From an uncultured Bacteroidota bacterium (GTDB lineage Bacteria; Bacteroidota; Bacteroidia; Flavobacteriales_F; PHOS-HE28), in the NCBI GenBank assembly GCA_902826215.1, contig CADEDY010000001.1:62001-126000 (forward strand): a DNA stretch of 64,000 bases. Direction: 5' to 3'. The notes below the pieces were generated by a model that saw only the letters and a list, made by a program, of their open reading frames with translations, did no database searches and was not told where the DNA came from. Each line of letters starts with the position of its first letter. Positions within the stretch are counted from its first letter, which is position 1. Positions 17,051 through 25,246 of the stretch are shown piece by piece. The position numbers and the translations under genes are program-made.

Positions 17051-18510
17051 AATTCCTTGCGTAGACGCGCCACCGGAATGTTCAACTGCTCGCGGTACTT
17101 GGCCACGGTGCGGCGTGCGATGTTGTAACCCTTCTCTTTCAGGAGTGCCGTCAATTCATCGTCGGTGAGTGGTTTTCGTTTCTCCTCTGCCTCGATGGAA
17201 TCCTTGAGGATCTTCTTCACTTCACGGGTGCTCACTTCTTCGCCTTGGTCGTTCGTAAGGCTCTCGCTGAAGAAGAACTTGAGCAGGAAGGTGCCGTAGT
17301 TGGTTTGCACGTATTTGCTGTTCGCCACCCGACTGATGGTGCTGATGTCGAGCCCCACGCGCTCCGCGATATCCTTCAGGATCATCGGCTTCAACTTGGT
17401 CTCGTCGCCGGTGAGAAAGAACTCGCGTTGGTGTTCCATGATCGCTTCCATGGTCACGAGCAGGGTGTTCTGGCGTTGCTTGATGGCATCGATGAACCAC
17501 TTCGCGCTGTCCAATTTCTGCTTGATGAATTGCAAGGCTTCGCGCTGCTCCTTGTCCTTCTTGTTGCGCCCGTATTCCTTGATCATTTCGCGGTAGGCCC
17601 GGCTCACCCGCAACTCAGGTGCGTTTCGGCCGTTCAGCGAAAGTTCCAGTTGCCCGTCGATCGCCATCACACCGAAATCGGGAATGATCTCCTGCGACGG
17701 CTTGTCCGTATCGCGCATCGTATTCCCCGGCCGCGGATTCAGACGCACGATCAATTCGATCGCGCCCTTCAAGGCATCCTCGTCGATCTCCAACCGCTCC
17801 ATGATCCGGTCGTAGTGCTTCTTGCCGAAGGCTTCGAAGTGCTTGCCGAGTATCTCGTGTGCGATCCGCTGCTCCAAGCTGTGGGGCATCCGGTCCACTT
17901 GGATCAACAGGCATTCGCGCAGGTCGCGCGCACCCACTCCGGCCGGGTCCAACGATTGCAGTGCCTTCAGCGCCCTCTCCAGTTCCGCCTTCTCGCAGAT
18001 CACGTTCTGGGTGAAGGCCAGATCGTTCACGATGGCATCCAGATCACGGCGCAGATACCCATCCTCGTCCAGGTTGCCGATCAGGTTCTCCGCAAGCAGT
18101 TCGGTCCGATCGTCGATGGAGCGCAAAGAGAGTTGGGACTTCAGGGCATCCTGGAAGGTGGTGCCACCGGCTAGTGGGATCTCCCGCTCCTCTTCATCCG
18201 GACCGCTATTCTGCACGCTCAGCTTGTAGTCTGGTGTGTCGTCGTCCTGGAAGTAATCGCTCATGTCGAAATCGTCGCGCTCGTTCTCCTCGTTGCCGTC
18301 GACGTTCTCGCTTTCCGTTATGGCTTGCTCTTCGGTGGGCGCATCCTCCTCGGTTTGATCTTCACCCTCTTCCAAAGCCGGGTTCTCCTCGATCTCCTGC
18401 TTCACGCGCTGCTCCAACTCCGCTGTGGGCACCTGCAACAGCTTCATCAACTGGATCTGCTGCGGCGAGAGCTTCTGCTGCAGTTTCTGGAAAAGGCCTT
18501 GTTTGAGCAT
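17047..18510 (-). CDS. rpoN: RNA polymerase sigma-54 factor
   Basis: This encodes a 487-residue protein. Region I starts MLKQGLFQKLQQKLSPQQIQ and is Gln-rich, as needed for activator-dependent control. A long acidic region II follows (EEGEDQTEEDAPTEE...), then the core-binding domain (LDPAGVGARDLRECL) and a helix-turn-helix (GLDISTISRVANSKYVQTNY). The RpoN box ARRTVAKYRE lies about 20 residues before the end. Together with core RNA polymerase it recognises -24/-12 promoters and needs an AAA+ activator; none is encoded in this window. The ATG at 18510 is supported by the family N-terminus and by a perfect -7 box just upstream. The gene is followed by a coupled PAP2-like gene. Confidence 0.97.
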   Translation of the reverse strand: MLKQGLFQKLQQKLSPQQIQLMKLLQVPTAELEQRVKQEIEENPALEEGEDQTEEDAPTEEQAITESENVDGNEENERDDFDMSDYFQDDDTPDYKLSVQNSGPDEEEREIPLAGGTTFQDALKSQLSLRSIDDRTELLAENLIGNLDEDGYLRRDLDAIVNDLAFTQNVICEKAELERALKALQSLDPAGVGARDLRECLLIQVDRMPHSLEQRIAHEILGKHFEAFGKKHYDRIMERLEIDEDALKGAIELIVRLNPRPGNTMRDTDKPSQEIIPDFGVMAIDGQLELSLNGRNAPELRVSRAYREMIKEYGRNKKDKEQREALQFIKQKLDSAKWFIDAIKQRQNTLLVTMEAIMEHQREFFLTGDETKLKPMILKDIAERVGLDISTISRVANSKYVQTNYGTFLLKFFFSESLTNDQGEEVSTREVKKILKDSIEAEEKRKPLTDDELTALLKEKGYNIARRTVAKYREQLNIPVARLRKEL

Positions 18511-18517
18511 GACAGGG

Positions 18518-18525
18518 CAAAAATA
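18518..18525 (-). promoter_or_regulatory. -7 promoter box TATTTTTG of rpoN
   Basis: On the complement strand TATTTTTG matches TAnnTTTG exactly, with 7 nt to the rpoN ATG. The predicted leader is therefore about 3 nt or less. Confidence 0.55.
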
Positions 18526-18627
18526 CGGGGCCGGAGTGGCTGGCTCGTTGGAGAAGTAGGGTAGAAGTGAAAGTGCTTGTGGATCGTCGATGAAGCGGGA
18601 TATTTGTTGAAGGACGTACCCGCCACA

Positions 18628-18978
18628 ATGCAATTGGAACCACGAACCTCCGTTGCCGAATGGAACGCCGCAAGGAACACCCATGACATGGATCGGATCC
18701 TGGCGCACTATGCGGACGATGTGGAGATAAGCTCACCCATGATCAAGTTGGCCGCTGGGATCGACAACGGCGCGCTCAAAGGCAAGGAGGCTGTAGCATC
18801 GTATTGGAAGAAAGCGTTGGAACGGATCCCGGATCTGCGTTTCGAGCTGATCGACGTGACCGCAGGGGTCGATTCCGTGGCGCTCTATTAACACTCCGTG
18901 ATGAACAAGCGGAGCGTAGAGGTGATGTTCTTCAATGCAGCAGGCAAGGTGCATCGGATCATCGCCCACTACTCCTGA
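18628..18978 (+). pseudogene. SnoaL-like (NTF2 fold) protein gene interrupted by in-frame TAA
   Basis: The frame from the ATG at 18628 encodes a SnoaL/NTF2-like domain: VAEWNAARNTHDMDRILAHY, then DDVEISSP, LKGKEAVASYW and IPDLRFELIDV. After SVALY at codon 87 there is a TAA (18889-18891). The same frame then continues as HSVMNKRSVEVMFFNAAGKV and HRIIAHYS to a natural stop at 18976-18978. That continuation is the expected last beta-strands of the fold, where relatives often have a Tyr-Tyr pair at this point, so TAA probably replaces a Tyr codon (TAT or TAC). It may be a recent nonsense mutation or a sequencing error; there is no frameshift. The full product would be 116 residues. The gene lies between rpoN (divergent) and the ArsC-like gene (convergent). 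Confidence 0.75.
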
Positions 18979-18985
18979 AGACAGC

Positions 18986-19339
18986 TCAAGCCTTCGCCGC
19001 AGCTACAGCAGCCGCTACCGTCTTCGGAGCATTCCCCACGAATACCTCATCGCCGATCACGATCACCGGTCGCTTCAGGAAGGTGTACTCCTGCAGGATG
19101 TACTTGCGGTAATCCTTCTCGGTCAACTTCATCGTGTTCAGCCCCATGCTGCGGTACTTCAACGCGATCTTGCTGAAGAGCGCTTCGTAGCTGCCCACGG
19201 ACTTCTTCAACGCGTCGAGCTGTGCGGCAGTGATCGGGTCGGTCTTGATGTCCTGTAAGGTGAAGCGCTTGATCTTGGGGATCTCCTTCAGGATGCGTTG
19301 ACAGGTGGAACACGTGCCGAGGTGGAAGATGTGATGCAT
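18986..19339 (-). CDS. ArsC/Spx-family thioredoxin-fold protein
   Basis: This encodes a 117-residue protein. The N-terminus HIFHLGTCSTCQRILKEI has a CxxC at residues 10-13 on a thioredoxin-like strand, followed by LQDIKTDPITAAQLDALKK and, near the end, FLKRPVIVIGDEVFVGNAP. This is the ArsC/Spx/YffB superfamily pattern (arsenate reductase-like). The second Cys makes it look more like the Spx/YffB branch than like classical ArsC, and no ars genes are nearby, so arsenate reduction should not be assumed. The ATG at 19339 sits at the family N-terminus. The end is Ala-rich. Confidence 0.82.
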   Translation of the reverse strand: MHHIFHLGTCSTCQRILKEIPKIKRFTLQDIKTDPITAAQLDALKKSVGSYEALFSKIALKYRSMGLNTMKLTEKDYRKYILQEYTFLKRPVIVIGDEVFVGNAPKTVAAAVAAAKA

Positions 19340-19411
19340 GGTTGGCCTTCTCTGGTTCTGGTGGGAAAGGAACACCACTTTCCGCAAATGGTTCGGTAGC
19401 AGATCGTATCA

Positions 19412-19439
19412 TTGTTCACCAAGACATCTCGGACCTTTG
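19412..19439 (+). promoter_or_regulatory. Bacteroidota promoter (TTG-N17-GACCTTTG) of the S9 peptidase gene
   Basis: TTG at 19412-19414 and GACCTTTG at 19432-19439 are spaced by 17 nt. The box ends 6 nt before the ATG at 19446, so the mRNA should be almost leaderless. This is one of the two best complete promoters seen in the window. Confidence 0.55.
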
Positions 19440-19445
19440 CACACC

Positions 19446-21578
19446 ATGACCGTACCTGATCACACACCCCGCTTTTCCTCGTTCGTTCGGGGATCCCTGA
19501 CCGCACTTTCTTTCCTCTTCACAGTGGCCGTTGCTGTCGCCCAGACCACTCTGTTCACCTATCCCGATATGCTCCTGCTGGATCGGATCGGTAACCTGAA
19601 CGTGGACGCATCCGGCCACTACGCGCTCTTCAATGTCCGCGCTACGGACATGGACCGCAACAAGGGCGTGTCATCCCTTTGGCGCAAGGACCTGACCAAG
19701 CCGACCGGACCGGAAGTCCGGCTCGCTGTCAGTGACGGCGGCGCGTACGATGCACAATGGTCGCCGGATGGAGGGCACATCTACTTTCTATCCGGTCGGG
19801 GAGAAGGTGGCATCACCCAGGTTTGGAGGTGCGATGCGATGGGGGGCAATGCGCAACAGGTCACTTGGCTTCCGCTGGATGTGGGCACCTATCGCGTAAC
19901 CCCTGATGGCAAGGGGCTCGTGGTATCGCTGGCGGTCTTCCCCGAATGCAAGGGCGACGAGATCAATTGTACGGTGCAAAGGAATGCAGCACGTGCCGCC
20001 GACAAAGCATCCGGCATGGTCTACACCAAGTTGTTCGTGCGTCATTGGGACACATGGGCCGATGGAACTCGGAACCACCTGTTCTATGTTGCGCTCAACG
20101 GAGCCGATGCCCCTTCCCTGCCTGTTGCGCTCACAGATGGTTTGGATGGCGATGTCCCTTCGAAGCCTTTCGGTGGAAGCGAGGACTACACGATATCACC
20201 GGACTCGAAGACCCTCTACTACAGTGCAAGGGTGGCCGGGACCACCGAGCCTTGGAGCACCAACTTCGACATCTTCAGTGTGCCGATCACCGGTGGAGCA
20301 AGCACCAACTTGACCTCGGCCAACTTGGCTTGGGATGCAACACCACGTGTATCGCCCGATGGAAAAGTGTTGGCCTATAAAGCCATGAAGCAGCCGGGTT
20401 TCGAAGCTGATCGGTTCGAGATGCAACTGCGCGACATCGCCACCGGAAATGTGACACCGCTCGCTTCCACTTGGGACCGGAGCGTGGATGATATGCAATG
20501 GAGCCGTGATGGCAAGAGTTTGTTGGTGATCGCCGGAGATGTGGGCACCACGCGACTGTTCCGGATCGATGCGAAGACGGGTGCGGTGACGCCGCTCTCC
20601 ACAAAAGGTCACATGGACGCGGTGCAGGAAACGCCGACCGGTTTCGTGTTCCTGAAGAGCGGGCTGAACGGTCCTTCGGCCCTGTATGCAAGTGCCCCCA
20701 AGGCGAAGATGATCGATGCTGGGGCCACGAACTTGACAGCAGTGAATGCGAGCTTGAAGAACAAGGAATTCGGAGCCTTCGAGCAATTCAACTTCAAAGG
20801 CTGGAACGATGAAACCGTTCATGGCTACGTGATCAAACCCGCAGGCTATGTCGAAGGCAGGAAATATCCGGTCGCCTTCATTATCCACGGTGGACCGCAA
20901 GGCAGCTTCGGCGATGGCTGGAGTTTCCGATGGAATCCGCAGACCTACGCAGGCGCTGGGTACGCGGTGGTGATGATCGACTTCCATGGCAGCACCGGAT
21001 ACGGGCAGGACTTCTGTGACGCGATCTCCGGGCATTGGGGCGACCGGCCGCTGGAGGATCTTCAGAAAGGTTGGGCCCACGCGCTGAAGACCTATTCCTT
21101 CCTGGACGGCGACCGCGCTGCCGCATTGGGTGCATCCTATGGCGGTTTCATGGTGAATTGGATCGCCAGCCAGTGGAAGGCGCCGTGGAAATGCCTCATT
21201 TCGCACGACGGGGTTTTCGACTCGCGGTCCATGGGCTACAGTACAGAGGAGCTTTGGTTCGATGAGTGGGAGAACAACGGTGCCAACGTATTCGAGAAGC
21301 CTGCGGTATACGATACTTTCAATCCACTGCTGCATGCGAACAACTGGAGCGTGCCGATGCTTGTGATCCACAGCGACCTCGACCATCGCATACCGCTGGA
21401 ACAAGGCATCGGTGTGTTCACGGCGTTGCAATCGAAAGGCATCGATTCGCAGTTCTTGCGCTTCCCCGATGAGAACCACTGGGTGCTGAAACCACAGAAC
21501 TCCATGATGTGGCACCGTACCGTGTTCGATTGGTTGGATACGCACATAGGTGACGGCGTTGGCAACGGAACACATTGA
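19446..21578 (+). CDS. S9 family prolyl oligopeptidase-type peptidase
   Basis: This encodes a 710-residue protein. The N-terminus has a hydrophobic signal (SFLFTVAVAVAQ), so it is exported. The first two thirds form WD-like beta-propeller repeats (AQWSPDGGHIYFLSGR, RVTPDGKGLVV, YTISPDSKTLYYSARV, RVSPDGKVLAY). The C-terminal alpha/beta hydrolase domain begins near residue 470 (GYVIKPAGY ... AFIIHGGPQGSFGDGW). The catalytic Ser564 is in GASYGGF, the Asp lies in VIHSDLDHRIP and the His in DENHWVL. This is the dipeptidyl-peptidase/acylaminoacyl-peptidase group of family S9, which removes short N-terminal peptides in the periplasm. The start at 19446 is supported by the promoter right in front of it. 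Confidence 0.93.
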   Translation: MTVPDHTPRFSSFVRGSLTALSFLFTVAVAVAQTTLFTYPDMLLLDRIGNLNVDASGHYALFNVRATDMDRNKGVSSLWRKDLTKPTGPEVRLAVSDGGAYDAQWSPDGGHIYFLSGRGEGGITQVWRCDAMGGNAQQVTWLPLDVGTYRVTPDGKGLVVSLAVFPECKGDEINCTVQRNAARAADKASGMVYTKLFVRHWDTWADGTRNHLFYVALNGADAPSLPVALTDGLDGDVPSKPFGGSEDYTISPDSKTLYYSARVAGTTEPWSTNFDIFSVPITGGASTNLTSANLAWDATPRVSPDGKVLAYKAMKQPGFEADRFEMQLRDIATGNVTPLASTWDRSVDDMQWSRDGKSLLVIAGDVGTTRLFRIDAKTGAVTPLSTKGHMDAVQETPTGFVFLKSGLNGPSALYASAPKAKMIDAGATNLTAVNASLKNKEFGAFEQFNFKGWNDETVHGYVIKPAGYVEGRKYPVAFIIHGGPQGSFGDGWSFRWNPQTYAGAGYAVVMIDFHGSTGYGQDFCDAISGHWGDRPLEDLQKGWAHALKTYSFLDGDRAAALGASYGGFMVNWIASQWKAPWKCLISHDGVFDSRSMGYSTEELWFDEWENNGANVFEKPAVYDTFNPLLHANNWSVPMLVIHSDLDHRIPLEQGIGVFTALQSKGIDSQFLRFPDENHWVLKPQNSMMWHRTVFDWLDTHIGDGVGNGTH

Positions 21579-21789
21579 CCCCTTCAAGAATGAAACTGAT
21601 CCACGACCTTTTGAAGTGTTCCGCGGTCGAACATTCGACCGGTGGCTTCGGTGGTGATACACTTCAGGGTCATTTCGCGTGTTCCGTCGAGTGATGGGGA
21701 TGCGTGGATGGTGGTCACTGTTGTACGGTTCTGGATCTTCATGCCGATCGAGTCCGAGAGGGTATGATCGGATCGACATCGAACTTGGA

Positions 21790-21797
21790 TATTTTCA
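21790..21797 (+). promoter_or_regulatory. possible -7 box TATTTTCA of the DUF3179 gene
   Basis: TATTTTCA keeps the TA and two of the three T of TAnnTTTG and ends 6 nt before the ATG at 21804. The fit is weaker than for the other boxes, but the spacing is the same. Confidence 0.3.
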
Positions 21798-21803
21798 CAT
21801 TCC

Positions 21804-22910
21804 ATGAGACCCTGGATCTTCACGCTCGGCACCTTGCTCGTTCTTGTTCCTGAGATCTTGCGGGTGTATTTCATCATGCCTTTTCCGGGCAGTCAACAGG
21901 ATATGCCGGGCGGTCCCGACCAGGTGGAAACGGCATACTGGCTGCACAACAACATCTGGTGGATCCGGATGGTCGGCTTGGCCCTGATGACCGCCCCGTT
22001 CGTGCACTACTTGCGCAGAGGCAGCAAAATGAAGCGCATTGCGGTGCTGCTCCCTTTAGTGGTTTGCGCCTTGGTGGTGTATGCCTTCAATTTCCGTTTC
22101 ATGGCGGACAAGATGTTCTTGGTACCGAAAGAGAAAACGCTCCTTTCCGTTGCGCAGGCTGACGCCACCTCCAATGAACTTGTGCTGATGGTGGAGCGCC
22201 ACGGGGATGCTCGTGCGTACCCGGTTGAGGTCCTGGGTTACCACCATCAGGTGTTGGATACCTTCGGAAGAGAACCGGTCCTGATCACCTATTGCACGGT
22301 ATGCCGAACCGGTCGCGCATGGTCACCGGTGATCAATGGCGAAGTGGAACGATTCCGACTGGTGGGGATGGACCACTTCAACGCCATGTTCGAGGACACA
22401 CGAACGAAAAGCTGGTGGCGGCAGGTCAACGGGGAGTGCATAGCGGGGCCACTAAAAGGAACTCGAATGCAGGAGGTGCCTTCTGCACAGATGTCCTTTG
22501 GCGAGTTCGCGCGACTTCATCCTGCTGGACAGGTGCTCCAACCGGACCGGAACTTCATTGAAGAATACGCTGAGCTGGACGGGTTTGACGAGGGTACGGT
22601 CGATTCTTCTTTAGAACAACGAGACACGGCCAGTTGGCGAATGAAAAGCTGGGTATTGGGGGTTGTGCACAAGGGTGCAGCTCGAGCGTACGACTGGAAT
22701 GATCTTGTGGCCTTACGCACAGTGGTCGATACCCTGGCCGGCGATTCCATCATCATCCAGCTTCGTCCGGATGATGCCTCTTTCGTGGTATCTCGTCAAG
22801 CGGATCCAGATGCATCCGTCGCGACCGAGGCCATTCCCGCCTATCAGGAATTCTGGCACAGTTGGCTCACGTTCCAGCCCAGCACGACACGCTATCAGCG
22901 AGTTCATTAG
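21804..22910 (+). CDS. DUF3179 domain membrane protein
   Basis: This encodes a 368-residue protein. Three hydrophobic segments occur in the first 100 residues (WIFTLGTLLVLVPEIL; IRMVGLALMTAPFVHYL; IAVLLPLVVCALVVYAF). The rest is a DUF3179 domain: ARAYPVEVLGYHHQV, the cysteine pair in LITYCTVCRTGRAWSP, and later GVVHKGAARAYDWNDL. The domain is common in Bacteroidota, archaea and others, and its function is unknown. The soluble part is predicted to face the periplasm. The gene stands alone, 225 bp after the S9 peptidase gene. Confidence 0.88.
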   Translation: MRPWIFTLGTLLVLVPEILRVYFIMPFPGSQQDMPGGPDQVETAYWLHNNIWWIRMVGLALMTAPFVHYLRRGSKMKRIAVLLPLVVCALVVYAFNFRFMADKMFLVPKEKTLLSVAQADATSNELVLMVERHGDARAYPVEVLGYHHQVLDTFGREPVLITYCTVCRTGRAWSPVINGEVERFRLVGMDHFNAMFEDTRTKSWWRQVNGECIAGPLKGTRMQEVPSAQMSFGEFARLHPAGQVLQPDRNFIEEYAELDGFDEGTVDSSLEQRDTASWRMKSWVLGVVHKGAARAYDWNDLVALRTVVDTLAGDSIIIQLRPDDASFVVSRQADPDASVATEAIPAYQEFWHSWLTFQPSTTRYQRVH

Positions 22911-23157
22911 TTGGCATCCTGATGTGCGACGAGCAGGGTTGATGCTCTGCGGTTCGAAGTGCGCGATTGCTCAGCACTTCGCACTCCGCTTGATCCCGAA
23001 AGCCTGCTTCCGTCATGGGTCCATGCCCCGAACGGCCACGCCTCATACATGGTCCAAAGTAGGGTCTTCATCCAAGATCGAAAGCTGTTCGATCGAACGG
23101 AAGTACATTGGGAGCAGCCGGAGTACTGTTTCGGGTCAATTACTCACCCGATGCGGC

Positions 23158-23165
23158 TAACTTTA
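23158..23165 (+). promoter_or_regulatory. -7 promoter box TAACTTTA
   Basis: TAACTTTA matches TAnnTTTG at all but the last base, and 4 nt separate it from the ATG at 23170. It supports that start. Confidence 0.4.
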
Positions 23166-23169
23166 GGTC

Positions 23170-23565
23170 ATGGCCAAGGAGCTTCCATACGCAGACACGC
23201 CGATCGCCACGGTCGCATTCACTGCTCCAGACCGTGTCGAAGTGCGGTTCAAGCTAGGCGTGCGCTTGACCGCCGCCAACGTTGCCGCCATGATGAAGGT
23301 GAGGCAAGAACTTGGCGCGGATGGGAAGCATCGCGTGCTTATGTTCCTGCCCGATCTGCTCGACTTCAGTGTGGACATGTTGCGGACCGACCACTACGCC
23401 AACGTGCCGCAGCCCAATACCGAAGCCGTTGCATGGCTAGCCAAGAACGAAGGTGATGCGGCCATCACGCGCACGGTGATCTCCCGGTCCAAGATCGAAT
23501 TTCCTTGGAAGGTCTTTTTGGATGAAGCTGAAGCGCGGGCCTGGCTGGAAGAGGTGAAGGCGTAG
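23170..23565 (+). CDS. STAS/SpoIIAA-like domain protein of unknown function
   Basis: This encodes a 131-residue cytoplasmic protein. The pattern of a beta strand (VEVRFKLGVRLTAANVAAMM), helix, strand (KHRVLMFLPDLLDFS), helix (NTEAVAWLAKNEGDA), strand (ITRTVISRSKIE) and a last segment (VFLDEAEARAWLEEVK) resembles stand-alone STAS-like proteins of Bacteroidota, in which the final part reads F-x-x-x-x-x-A-x-x-W-L. I cannot assign a role. The 259 bp in front of it hold only the promoter-like box; no other gene was found there. Confidence 0.68.
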   Translation: MAKELPYADTPIATVAFTAPDRVEVRFKLGVRLTAANVAAMMKVRQELGADGKHRVLMFLPDLLDFSVDMLRTDHYANVPQPNTEAVAWLAKNEGDAAITRTVISRSKIEFPWKVFLDEAEARAWLEEVKA

Positions 23566-23577
23566 TATCCAGCCGGC

Positions 23578-25038
23578 TCAGAACTCCGCACTCTTCGGGG
23601 TCCGCGGGAACGGGATCACGTCACGGATGTTCCCCATGCCGGTAACGAAAAGCACGAAGCGCTCCAAACCAAGGCCGAAACCCGCGTGCGGCACCGTGCC
23701 GAATTTGCGCGTGTCGAGGTACCACCAGAGTTCTTCCTTAGGCACACCCATTTCATCCATGCGTGCCTCCAATACATCAAGGCGTTCCTCGCGCTGGCTA
23801 CCACCGATGATCTCGCCGATGCCCGGGAAGAGCACATCCATCGCAGCGACGGTCTTGCCCTTTTCGCTGTATCCGAAGTCGCCGGGCGCGTTGGTGCGCA
23901 TGTAGAAGGCCTTGATCTTGGCGGGATAGCCCGTAACGATCACCGGCTTCTTGAAATGCTTCTCCACCAAATAGCGCTCGTGTTCGCTCTGTAGGTCGAT
24001 GCCCCATTCCACGGGGAACTGGAATTGCTTCTTCTGGTACGGTTTGCTGCGGAGCAGGATGTTGATCGCATCGTCGTACGTGATCCGCTCGAAGGGATTC
24101 TCCAGCACGAATTGCAAGCGTTCGATGAGGCCCATCTCGCTGCGTTGCGCTTGCGGCTTCGTCGCTTCCTCTTCCTTCAATCGAGCATCGAGGAATTGCA
24201 GGTCGTCCATGCTGTTCTTCAGCACACGGGCGATCAAGTGCTTGCACAACCCTTCGGCGAGGTCCATATCGCCCTTCAGATCCATGAAGGCAGCCTCCGG
24301 TTCGATCATCCAGAATTCGGCCAAGTGGCGCGTGGTGTTGCTATTCTCAGCCCGGAACGTAGGTCCGAAGGTGTAGACCTTCCCCAAGGCCAGTGCGCCC
24401 AATTCAGCTTGTAGTTGGCCACTTACCGTAAGCCGGCTCTCAGCACCGAAGAAATCCTCCTTGAAGTCCACGGAACCGACATCATTCAGCGGTGGGTTCT
24501 TCGCATCGAGAACACTCACGCGGAACATCTCCCCCGCGCCCTCCGCATCACTCGCCGTAATAATGGGACTGTGGAAGTAGTTGTAGCCTTCTTTGTCGAA
24601 GTACTCGTGGATCCCGAAGCTCACTTGGTGCCGTGTGCGGAAGACCGCGCTGAAGGTGTTCGTGCGGAAGCGCAGGTGGGCGTTCTCGCGCAGGAATTCC
24701 AACGAGTGTTTCTTTGGTTGGATCGGGTAAGCGGTGGCGTCGCTGTCGCCGAGCACCGTCACTTCGGTCACCTTCATCTCCACGCGCTGGCCACTGCCTT
24801 GCGATGCAACCAGTTCACCGGTGCATTGCACCGCAGCACTGGTCGTGAAGCGTGCACGCGTTGGGGCGTCCACCTTCTCCTGATCGATCACGCATTGCAG
24901 GTTTAGGATGGTGCTACCGTCGTTCAACGCAATGAAGCGGTCGTTACGGAAGGTGCGCACCCAGCCTGCCACGGTAACGGTGGTTCCGGTGATCGTTTCG
25001 TTTTCGAGGACTTCTTTGATCGAGGTGTGTGCCTTCAT
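23578..25038 (-). CDS. asnS: asparagine--tRNA ligase
   Basis: This encodes a 486-residue class IIb synthetase. The N-terminal OB-fold binds the anticodon (TVTVAGWVRTFRNDRFIALND), and the catalytic domain starts near residue 130 (RTRHQVSFGIHEYFDKEGY). Motif 2 lies around FGPTFRAENSNTTRHLAEFW and motif 3 is GFGLGLERFVLFVTG near the C-terminus. The combination of RAENSNT and HLAEFW is typical of AsnRS, not AspRS. It charges tRNA-Asn in the cytoplasm. The ATG at 25038 starts the known N-terminus. A possible -7 box TTCCTTTG is on the complement strand at 25062-25069, giving a leader of about 20 nt. Confidence 0.97.
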   Translation of the reverse strand: MKAHTSIKEVLENETITGTTVTVAGWVRTFRNDRFIALNDGSTILNLQCVIDQEKVDAPTRARFTTSAAVQCTGELVASQGSGQRVEMKVTEVTVLGDSDATAYPIQPKKHSLEFLRENAHLRFRTNTFSAVFRTRHQVSFGIHEYFDKEGYNYFHSPIITASDAEGAGEMFRVSVLDAKNPPLNDVGSVDFKEDFFGAESRLTVSGQLQAELGALALGKVYTFGPTFRAENSNTTRHLAEFWMIEPEAAFMDLKGDMDLAEGLCKHLIARVLKNSMDDLQFLDARLKEEEATKPQAQRSEMGLIERLQFVLENPFERITYDDAINILLRSKPYQKKQFQFPVEWGIDLQSEHERYLVEKHFKKPVIVTGYPAKIKAFYMRTNAPGDFGYSEKGKTVAAMDVLFPGIGEIIGGSQREERLDVLEARMDEMGVPKEELWWYLDTRKFGTVPHAGFGLGLERFVLFVTGMGNIRDVIPFPRTPKSAEF

Positions 25039-25178
25039 CCTATTAGTGCGCTATCGGGTCGCAAAGGAACGAAAGGAGAGCCTGCTCAGCGGGCTTTCGC
25101 AAAGGCTTCTGTCATGGGGATGTGAGGCATGGTGATCTTGGGTCGTTCTGGACGAGCGGTGGCATAAAGTGATAAACG

Positions 25179-25208
25179 GAAGAAACGATAATATAGAAGA
25201 AACGTTTC
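25179..25208 (+). promoter_or_regulatory. putative operator of the TetR-RND operon
   Basis: GAAGAAACG occurs twice, at 25179-25187 and 25196-25204 (17 bp apart), and the second copy runs into a perfect 10-bp palindrome GAAACGTTTC (25199-25208). This sits 19 bp in front of the -7 box of the operon, a position suited to a repressor such as the TetR protein encoded first in the operon. It is an inference from symmetry and position. Confidence 0.35.
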
Positions 25209-25226
25209 CGCCTTAAAAATGTTCCA

Positions 25227-25234
25227 TATGTTTG
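25227..25234 (+). promoter_or_regulatory. -7 promoter box TATGTTTG of the efflux operon
   Basis: TATGTTTG fits TAnnTTTG exactly, 12 nt before the ATG at 25247. No good TTG element is seen 17-20 nt upstream, where the putative operator lies instead. Confidence 0.55.
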
Positions 25235-25246
25235 CACCCGCCAACA

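Noticed and set aside
18986-19339. Arsenate resistance function for the ArsC-like gene
   Set aside because: CxxC spacing fits the Spx/YffB branch equally well and there are no arsB, arsR or related genes nearby, so only the superfamily was assigned.
20196-21779. 527-codon open frame on the minus strand
   Set aside because: It is antisense to the S9 peptidase catalytic domain, which is clearly real. Long antisense frames are common in GC-rich DNA; the translation is rich in His and Arg with no domain.
22959-23456. Open frame of 165 codons overlapping the STAS-like gene
   Set aside because: It lies in another frame of the better-supported gene at 23170-23565, has Arg-rich composition typical of a shadow frame, and no recognisable motif.
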